Part shown: positions 59,201 through 64,000 of the stretch, piece by piece
Position numbering within the stretch: the stretch's first letter is position 1
How the letters are laid out: each line of letters starts with the position of its first letter
DNA from: Sphaerimonospora thailandensis
GTDB lineage: Bacteria; Actinomycetota; Actinomycetes; Streptosporangiales; Streptosporangiaceae
NCBI RefSeq assembly: GCF_016863115.1
Contig: NZ_BOOG01000002.1
Coordinates: 33,438-97,437, forward strand
DNA: 64,000 nt
Direction: 5' to 3'
Made by a program: the position numbers and the translations under genes
Notes under the pieces: generated by a model
Told to the model about the DNA's origin: nothing
The model's input: only the letters and a program-made list of their open reading frames with translations
Databases searched by the model: none

Positions 59201-59823
59201 ACGCGGTCTGGGGCGGTTACGCCTACGGGCGGGGGCTGGACGGCCGCGAGGCCAGGACGGACATGGAGACGGCGTTCCGGCGCATCGAGGTGGCGGCGAA
59301 GAACCAGGACAACCGCGAGCACGACATCGCCGACTCCGACGACTACTTCCAGTACCACGGCGGCATGGTGGCGATGGTGCGCCACCTGACCGGGACCTCG
59401 CCGCTGGCCTACGTCGGCGACTCCCACGTCCCGGACGCCGTGCGCACCCGCACGCTGGGCGAGGAGACCCGCCGGGTGTTCCGCTCCCGGGTGGTGAACC
59501 CCCGGTGGATCGCGGCGATGCGGCGGCACGGCTACAAGGGCGCGTTCGAGATGGCGGCGACCGTCGACTACCTGTTCGGCTTCGACGCGACCGCCGGGGT
59601 GGTGGACGACTGGATGTACGAGACGCTCGCCCAGTCGTACGTCTTCGACCCCGAGGTGCGGGAGTTCATGCGCAGGTCGAACCCGTGGGCGTTGCGCGGC
59701 ATCGCCGAGCGGCTGATCGAAGCGGCCGACCGGGGGCTGTGGGCACAGCCGGACGAACGGACCCTCGACCAACTGCGGGCGACATATCTGGAAATGGAAG
59801 GCGACTTGGAGGCGGGCCAGTGA
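56236..59823 (+). CDS. cobN: Cobaltochelatase large subunit CobN
   Basis: 1,195-residue ATP-dependent cobaltochelatase subunit that inserts cobalt into hydrogenobyrinate a,c-diamide in the aerobic (late cobalt) route. Family landmarks: [51 protein letters not shown], DAPSGNMYxV-like [12 protein letters not shown] and [20 protein letters not shown]. Length fits the actinobacterial forms. Three 12-bp units (56686-56721, CACAGCGACCGG) give an [12 protein letters not shown] insert near residue 150. Overlaps cobQ and the next gene by four bases each. Confidence 0.95.
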   Translation: MTMLLLSTADTELLAALRSGDGSDGEGGWRVANPMRISAEDVPALVDSVDAVVVRLLGGRRSWPEGLDAVLACGRPVVVLGGEAEPDAALMALSTVPHGVAAQALAYLTEGGPDNLRELRRFLSDTLLMTGEGFAPPRTTPEYGVRPRDPHSDRHSDRHSGRPLVGVVYYRAHELSGNTAFVDDLCDAIEAAGGDVLPVFCGSLRGAGPEVADLLRPADALVVTVLAAGGAAPASASAGGDDDAWDVGALATLDVSVLQALCLTTSRATWSESDAGLSPLDAAMQVAVPEFDGRLITVPFSFKEDGPDGVPVYAADPERCARIAGLAVAHARLRHVPNAARRVAIVLSSYPTKHSRVGNAVGLDTPASAVVLLRALREAGYDVGDEPYDNGDELIHRLIAAGGHDVEWLTEDQLRAAPARVPLAAYRSWFEALPADLREAVAGHWGPPPGELYVDGDDIVLAGLRFGNVFLMIQPPRGFGENPVAIYHDPDLPPSHHYLAAYHWLAREFGAHAVVHLGKHGTLEWLPGKGLGLSGSCAPDATLGDLPLVYPFIVNDPGEGTQAKRRAHATVVDHLIPPMARAESYGDLARLEQLLDEHATVAALDPAKLPAVRARIWTLIQAARLHHDLDVAERPGDTEFDDFLLHVDGYLCEIKDVQIRDGLHILGQAPYGEARVNLVLAVLRARQVWGGASGALPGLREALGLAEGKDESRGDVDRLEARARELVQAMEDRGWDPAAAAEVAGLPEVERVLRFAATEVVPRLARTTDEVSRVLHALGGGHVPAGPSGSPTRGLVNVLPTGRNFYSVDPKAIPSRLAWETGAALAASLAERHLADTGRWPRTVGLTVWGTSAMRTQGDDIAEIMALLGVRPTWDDASRRVTGFEVVDVAELGRPRVDVVVRISGFFRDAFPHVVSLLDEAVRTVAALDEPAEVNPLRAHVEADLAGHGDRRRATSRVFGSKPGAYGAGLLPLIDSRDWRDDGDLAEVYAVWGGYAYGRGLDGREARTDMETAFRRIEVAAKNQDNREHDIADSDDYFQYHGGMVAMVRHLTGTSPLAYVGDSHVPDAVRTRTLGEETRRVFRSRVVNPRWIAAMRRHGYKGAFEMAATVDYLFGFDATAGVVDDWMYETLAQSYVFDPEVREFMRRSNPWALRGIAERLIEAADRGLWAQPDERTLDQLRATYLEMEGDLEAGQ
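56686..56721 (+). repeat. 12-bp minisatellite in cobN
   Basis: Three 12-bp units, CACAGCGACCGG twice and CACAGCGGCCGG once, in frame. Confidence 0.85.
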
Positions 59824-61883
59824 TATATCCGTTCAGCGCGGTCGTCGGGCTCGCCGACCTCAAGCTCGCGCTGCTGCTCAACGCGGTGTCACCGTCCATC
59901 GGCGGCGTGCTCGTGCGCGGCGAGAAGGGCACGGCCAAGTCCACGGTCGTGCGGTCGCTGGCCGCGCTGCTGCCGCCGGTGCGGGTGGTGGCCGGCTGCC
60001 GGTTCTCCTGCGACCCCGGCGCGCCGGACCCGCACTGCCCCGACGGCCCCCATGAGGAAGCCGGCCCCGCCACCGAACGACCGGCCCGGCTGGTCGAACT
60101 GCCGATCGGCGCCGGGGAGGACCGGGTGACCGGGTCGCTCGACCTGGAACGGGCGCTGACCGAGGGCGTCAAGGCGTTCGAGCCCGGGCTGCTGGCCGCC
60201 GCGCACCGGGGCGTGCTCTACGTCGACGAGGTCAACCTGCTGCACGACCACCTGGTGGACCTGCTGCTCGACGCCGCCGCGATGGGCATCTCGTACGTCG
60301 AGCGCGAGGGCGTGTCGGTCCGGCACGCCGCGCGGTTCCTCCTGGTCGGCACGATGAACCCGGAGGAGGGCGAGCTTCGCCCGCAACTGCTCGACCGCTT
60401 CGGCCTCGCCGTCGACGTGCGCGCCTCGCGTGAGCCGGCCGAGCGCGCCGAGGTGGTGCGCCGCCGGCTCGCGTTCGAGGCCGACCCGGCCGCGTTCGGG
60501 GGCGCGTACGAAACCGGCGATCGGGCGCTCGCCGAGCGGATCGCGTCCGCCCGTGCCCTGCTCCCCCGGGTGGTGCTCCCCGACCCGGCGCTGCGTCAGG
60601 TGACCGCGGTGTGCGCGGCCTTCGACGTGGACGGGCTGCGTGCCGACCTGGTCATGGCGCGGACCGCGATCGCGCTCGCCGCGTGGGAGGGCCGCGACGA
60701 GGTCACCGGTGACGACGTGGCCACGGCGGCGCGGCTGGCGCTGCCGCACCGACGCCGCCGGGACCCGTTCGGTGAGCCGGGCCTGGACGAGGAGCGGCTG
60801 GAGCGCGCACTCGCCGACACGGCCGGTGACACGGCCGGTGAGGGCGACGGCCCGAATAGCGACGGCCCGGATAACGAAGGGACAGATCACGACGGCCCGG
60901 ATGACAATGATCCGGACGATGACGGACCCGACGGTGGCGGTCCCGGCGGTGACGGACCCGACGGTGGCGGTCCCGGCGGTGACGGACCCGACGGTGGCGG
61001 ACCGGGCGGTCTCCCGGGAGGCGAGGGCCCGGGAGACCGGCCCGCCCACTCCTCGGAACGGCCCCCGGCCCCGGCCGGACAGCCGTACCGGACGCGGCTG
61101 CTGACCCCGCCGACCGTGGGCAGGGGCGGCCCGGCGGGCCGACGCGGACGCACGACCGGCGGGTCCGCGGGCCGGGCGGTCGGCGCACGGCCGGTGTCGA
61201 ACGGCCGTGCCGTACCACTGCATCTCGTGGCGACGCTCACCGCGGCCGCGCCGTACCAGCGAGACCGGGGCCGCCGCCGCGGCGGGCCGCTGGTGCTGCG
61301 CCGCGCCGACCTCAGGGTGGCGGTCCGGGAGGGGCGCGAGTCGAACCTCGTGCTGTTCTGCGTGGACGCGAGCGGATCGATGGCGGCGCGGGCGCGGATG
61401 GGCGCGGTCAAGGGGGCGGTGCTCTCGCTGCTGCTCGACGCCTACCAGCGGCGCGACAAGGTCGGGCTGGTGACCTTCCGTGGCGAGGGCGCGACCGTGG
61501 CGCTGCCGCCCACCTCGAGCGTCGAACTGGCCTCCGCCCGGCTGGAGCGGCTCGCGACCGGCGGGCGCACCCCGATCGCCGCCGGGCTGGCGTGCGCCGC
61601 GCGGCTGCTCGCGGCCGAGCGGCTGCGCGATCCGCTGCGCCGCGCGCTGCTGGTCGTCGTCACCGACGGCCGGCACACCGCCGGTCCCGACCCGGCGGTG
61701 ACCGCCCGGCGGCTCGCCGCCGACGGCGTGGCGGGTGTGGTGGTCGACTGCGAGCAGGGCCCGGTACGGCTCGGCCTGGCCGGCCGGATCGGCGCCGCGC
61801 TGGGTGGCGTCGCCCTGCGACTGGACGAACTGGCGGCCGACGGGCTGGCCGAAATCGTGCGTGACGTGAGGATGGTGGCGTAG
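59820..61883 (+). CDS. Cobaltochelatase ATPase subunit, fused ChlI/ChlD type
   Basis: 687-residue fusion of the AAA+ (ChlI/CobS-like) and vWA (ChlD/CobT-like) chelatase subunits used with CobN. Walker [16 protein letters not shown] (about 33-47), Walker [12 protein letters not shown] (about 134-144), sensor [19 protein letters not shown] long Asp/Gly/Pro linker (about 340-400) joins the vWA domain with the MIDAS motif [15 protein letters not shown] (about 513-527). GTG start overlaps the cobN stop (GTGA); the longer upstream frame is antiparallel nonsense. Energises cobalt insertion. Confidence 0.93.
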   Translation: MIYPFSAVVGLADLKLALLLNAVSPSIGGVLVRGEKGTAKSTVVRSLAALLPPVRVVAGCRFSCDPGAPDPHCPDGPHEEAGPATERPARLVELPIGAGEDRVTGSLDLERALTEGVKAFEPGLLAAAHRGVLYVDEVNLLHDHLVDLLLDAAAMGISYVEREGVSVRHAARFLLVGTMNPEEGELRPQLLDRFGLAVDVRASREPAERAEVVRRRLAFEADPAAFGGAYETGDRALAERIASARALLPRVVLPDPALRQVTAVCAAFDVDGLRADLVMARTAIALAAWEGRDEVTGDDVATAARLALPHRRRRDPFGEPGLDEERLERALADTAGDTAGEGDGPNSDGPDNEGTDHDGPDDNDPDDDGPDGGGPGGDGPDGGGPGGDGPDGGGPGGLPGGEGPGDRPAHSSERPPAPAGQPYRTRLLTPPTVGRGGPAGRRGRTTGGSAGRAVGARPVSNGRAVPLHLVATLTAAAPYQRDRGRRRGGPLVLRRADLRVAVREGRESNLVLFCVDASGSMAARARMGAVKGAVLSLLLDAYQRRDKVGLVTFRGEGATVALPPTSSVELASARLERLATGGRTPIAAGLACAARLLAAERLRDPLRRALLVVVTDGRHTAGPDPAVTARRLAADGVAGVVVDCEQGPVRLGLAGRIGAALGGVALRLDELAADGLAEIVRDVRMVA
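60921..61010 (+). repeat. 30-bp repeat in chelatase linker
   Basis: Three 30-bp units (begin GACGGACCCGACGGTGGCGG) code for [14 protein letters not shown] peptides in the flexible linker; in frame. Confidence 0.88.
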
Positions 61884-62498
61884 ATGCCGCAGGGCAGGCC
61901 GGCCAGGGTGCCCGACGACGGGCTGACGACGCGGCAACGGCGTAACCGGCCGCTCGTCATCGTGCACACCGGTGAGATGAAGGGGAAGTCGACCGCGGCC
62001 TTCGGTCTCGCGCTGCGCGCGTGGAACCAGGGCTGGCCGATCGGGGTGTTCCAGTTCGTCAAGAGCGCCAAGTGGCGGGTCGGCGAGGAGTCGGCGCTGC
62101 GCGCGCTCGGCCGGCTACATGAGCAGACCGGCGAGGGCGGCCCGGTGACCTGGCACAAGATGGGCGAGGGCTGGTCGTGGATCCAGCGGCCGGGCACCGA
62201 GACCGATCACGCGGCCGACGCGCGGGAGGGCTGGGAGCAGGTCAGGCGGGACCTGGCCGCCCAGACCCACACGCTGTACGTCCTGGACGAGTTCACCTAT
62301 CCGATGAAGTGGGGCTGGGTCGACGTGGGCGACGTGGTGGCGACGCTGCGCGACCGCCCGGGGCACCAGCACGTGGTCATCACCGGCCGCGACGCCCATC
62401 CGCTGCTCGTCGAGGCCGCCGACCTGGTGGTGGAGATGACCAAGGTCAAGCACCCGATGGACGCGGGTCAGAAGGGTCAGCGAGGGATCGAATGGTGA
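61884..62498 (+). CDS. cobO: Corrinoid adenosyltransferase CobO
   Basis: 204-residue ATP:co(I)rrinoid adenosyltransferase. P-loop VHTGEMKGKSTAAFGLALRA (about 27-46), FQFVKSAKWRVGEESAL, and LYVLDEFTYPMKWGWVD with the catalytic Asp/Glu region. The first residues QGRPARVPDDGLTTRQRRNR are the usual flexible N-terminal lid. Starts immediately after the preceding stop and overlaps cobB by seven bases. Forms the Co-C bond of the cofactor. Confidence 0.95.
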   Translation: MPQGRPARVPDDGLTTRQRRNRPLVIVHTGEMKGKSTAAFGLALRAWNQGWPIGVFQFVKSAKWRVGEESALRALGRLHEQTGEGGPVTWHKMGEGWSWIQRPGTETDHAADAREGWEQVRRDLAAQTHTLYVLDEFTYPMKWGWVDVGDVVATLRDRPGHQHVVITGRDAHPLLVEAADLVVEMTKVKHPMDAGQKGQRGIEW

Positions 62499-63883
62499 CG
62501 ATCCCCCGGGTCGTCGTGGCCGCGCCGTCGTCGGGAGCCGGCAAGACGACGTTCGCCACCGGGCTGATGGCCGCGCTGACCGGGCGCGGGCTGGCCGTGT
62601 CGCCGCACAAGGTCGGCCCCGACTACATCGACCCCGGCTACCACGCCGCGGCGACCGGCCGGCCCGGACGCAACCTCGACGCGTTCCTCGTCGGGGCCGA
62701 TCTGGTGGCCCCGCTGTTCGCGTACGGAGCTCTCGGCGCGGACGTCGCCGTCGTCGAGGGCGTGATGGGGCTGTTCGACGGCCGCGGCGCGACCGGCGAG
62801 GGCTCGACCGCGCACGTCGCACGGCTGCTGGACGCGCCGGTGCTGCTGGTCGTCGACGCGTCGGCGCAGTCGTCGTCGGTGGCCGCGCTCGTACACGGGT
62901 TCGCGACCTACGACCGGTCCGTACGCCTCGCCGGGGTGGTGCTCAACCGCGTGGCGTCGCCGCGCCACGAGTCGATCCTGCGTGAGGCGCTGGCCTCGTC
63001 GCCGGTGCCGGTGCTCGGGGCGCTGCCGCGCGATCCCGGTGCGGGCGTGCCGTCGCGGCATCTCGGCCTGGTTCCCGCGCAGGAGCGGGGTCCGGCGTCG
63101 CGTGCCGCCGTCGACGCGCTGGGCGCGCTGGTGGAGCGGCACTGCGACGTCGAGGCGATCACGCGGGTGGCGTCGGCGGCGCCGCGGCTCGCGGCCCGCC
63201 CGTGGTCCCCTGCCGACGCGGTCGGCCGGCCCGTCTCACCGGGCCCCGTCGTGGCGGTGGCCGCCGGGGCGGCGTTCACGTTCCGCTATCCCGAGACGAT
63301 CGAGTTGCTGGAGGCGGCGGGAGCGCGGGTCGCGACCGTGGACCCGCTGCGCGACGAGCGGCTGCCGGACGGCACCCGCGCGCTGGTGCTCGGCGGGGGG
63401 TTCCCGGAGGTCCACGCCGCCGAGCTGTCGGCGAACCGCGCGCTGCGCGACGAGGTGGCGCGGCGGGCGGCGGACGGCCTGCCGGTGATCGCCGAGTGCG
63501 GTGGGCTGCTCTATCTGGCCCGCGTTCTGGACGGGCTGCCGATGTGCGGGGTGCTGCCGGTGGAGGCCCGGATGACCGACCGATTGACGATCGGCTACCG
63601 CGAGGCCGTACGGCACGGCACCCGCCCGGACGGCCCAACCGGCGGCATGACCGGTGGCCCAGCCGGCAGCACGACTACCGGCGCGACCACCGACACGCCG
63701 GCGCGGGCGCATGAGTTCCACCGTACGGCCTGCTCCCCCGCCGCCGGAAGGAGCGCGGCGTACACGCTGGCGGACGGCCGCCGGGAGGGGTTCGTCCAGG
63801 GCCGGGTGCACGCCTCGTATCTGCATCAGCACTGGGCCGGGGCGCCGCACCTGGCCCGCGATCTGGTGAAGGCGGCGGCGTGA
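62492..63883 (+). CDS. cobB: Cobyrinate a,c-diamide synthase CobB
   Basis: 463-residue glutamine-dependent a,c-diamide synthase (hydrogenobyrinate in the aerobic route). N-terminal domain APSSGAGKTTFATGLMAALT with VGPDYIDPGYHAAATG and EGVMGLFDG; C-terminal GATase with Cys in VIAECGGLLYLARVL and His in RVHASYLHQHW. ATG at 62492 (next GTG 62495 equally possible). Residues about 380-405 (GGMTGGPAGSTTTGATT) look like a repeat-derived insertion in a loop. Same B12 operon as cobQ. Confidence 0.95.
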   Translation: MVTIPRVVVAAPSSGAGKTTFATGLMAALTGRGLAVSPHKVGPDYIDPGYHAAATGRPGRNLDAFLVGADLVAPLFAYGALGADVAVVEGVMGLFDGRGATGEGSTAHVARLLDAPVLLVVDASAQSSSVAALVHGFATYDRSVRLAGVVLNRVASPRHESILREALASSPVPVLGALPRDPGAGVPSRHLGLVPAQERGPASRAAVDALGALVERHCDVEAITRVASAAPRLAARPWSPADAVGRPVSPGPVVAVAAGAAFTFRYPETIELLEAAGARVATVDPLRDERLPDGTRALVLGGGFPEVHAAELSANRALRDEVARRAADGLPVIAECGGLLYLARVLDGLPMCGVLPVEARMTDRLTIGYREAVRHGTRPDGPTGGMTGGPAGSTTTGATTDTPARAHEFHRTACSPAAGRSAAYTLADGRREGFVQGRVHASYLHQHWAGAPHLARDLVKAAA

Positions 63884-64000
63884 GCGGCCCGGTGTTGGGC
63901 GAGGACCCGGTGGTCGGGGGCCCGGTGGTCGGGGGCCCGGTGGTCGGGGGCCCGGTGGTCGGGGGCCCGGTGGTCGGGGGCCCGGTGGTCGGGGGCCCGG
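63880..64000 (+). CDS. 5' end of a further gene in the cobalamin operon (partial)
   Basis: A GTG at 63880 overlaps the cobB stop (GTGA) and opens a frame starting SGPVLGEDPVVGGPVVGG that continues to the window edge as PVVGG repeats. In cobalamin operons the next gene is often a corrin methyltransferase or chelatase-like protein, but the visible part is only repeat, so no product can be named. The start call rests on the overlap pattern seen in all preceding genes. Confidence 0.5.
   Translation, partial: MSGPVLGEDPVVGGPVVGGPVVGGPVVGGPVVGGPVVGGP
63906..63995 (+). repeat. Six-unit 15-bp minisatellite at window end
   Basis: Six perfect units of CCCGGTGGTCGGGGG followed by the first five bases of a seventh at the edge; total array length is unknown. 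In frame it encodes PVVGG pentapeptides. Confidence 0.95.

Noticed and set aside
63906..64000. CRISPR-like regular repeats
   Set aside because: The units are contiguous without spacers and keep a reading frame, so this is a minisatellite.
1..64000. tRNA, rRNA, insertion sequences, integrases, replication origin
   Set aside because: None recognised on either strand. A search with tRNAscan and IS databases would be decisive.

Overview
The window is very GC-rich and is packed with overlapping start and stop codons, SARP, LuxR and AraC regulators, a DUF397/XRE pair and a fused cobaltochelatase subunit. All of this points to a filamentous actinomycete. A Streptosporangiaceae-like genome is a guess; no rRNA or tRNA is present to place it.

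Region 1 (1 to about 38,144) reads as one enediyne biosynthetic gene cluster, running off the left edge of the window. Its core is the warhead cassette on the minus strand (28,771 to 17,336). In transcription order it holds two DUF1702 proteins, a UnbV/FG-GAP protein, a membrane protein of the E5 type, the 1,969-residue iterative enediyne PKS and the hot-dog thioesterase. Next come a flavin reductase and a P450. Further left are a 188-residue small protein, a GMC oxidoreductase, an AhpD-like protein and a TIGR03084-type protein, led by a SigE-type sigma factor. The left end carries tailoring genes: an epoxide hydrolase, an SgcJ-like NTF2 protein, an FAD monooxygenase and two acyl-CoA-dehydrogenase-fold hydroxylases in divergent orientation. 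An MFS exporter and a second ECF sigma factor lie beside them. The right end carries regulators (a 1,020-residue AfsR/SARP and an 881-residue LAL/LuxR protein), a transthyretin-fold protein that has lost its HIUase catalytic residues, and an enolase-superfamily enzyme. Two broken genes lie inside the cluster: a nucleotidylyltransferase with a large internal deletion, and the C-terminal half of an SRPBCC protein. No apoprotein, glycosyltransferase or halogenase was found between positions 1 and 38,144. The gene set resembles 9-membered enediyne pathways, probably giving an aglycone or an already cycloaromatised product.

Region 2 (38,547 to 47,466) is a DUF397/XRE regulatory pair divergent from a tight ten-gene operon. 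The operon encodes two small proteins, a xylose-isomerase-like TIM barrel, a Gfo/Idh/MocA oxidoreductase, an archaeal-type methionine adenosyltransferase, an HPr-kinase-like P-loop protein, a GT2-like glycosyltransferase, a CofE-like amide ligase, an SDR and a final unknown. I know of no described pathway with this composition, so it is the best candidate here for an undescribed system.

Region 3 (47,660 to 54,287) has a ThDP-dependent pyruvate-oxidase-like enzyme followed by a giant FAD/Fe-S dehydrogenase. After these come three tandem secreted proteins that share a two-cysteine C-x(5-6)-CNVxQ signature. Two of them have duplicated leaders with the same inverted repeat.

Region 4 (about 54,395 to the right edge) is a cobalamin operon. 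It has a B12 riboswitch, a 19-codon leader ORF with a strong ribosome binding site, cobQ, cobN, a fused ChlI/D-type chelatase subunit, cobO, cobB, and the start of another gene that runs into a 15-bp minisatellite. In-frame minisatellites with periods that are multiples of three recur across the whole window.
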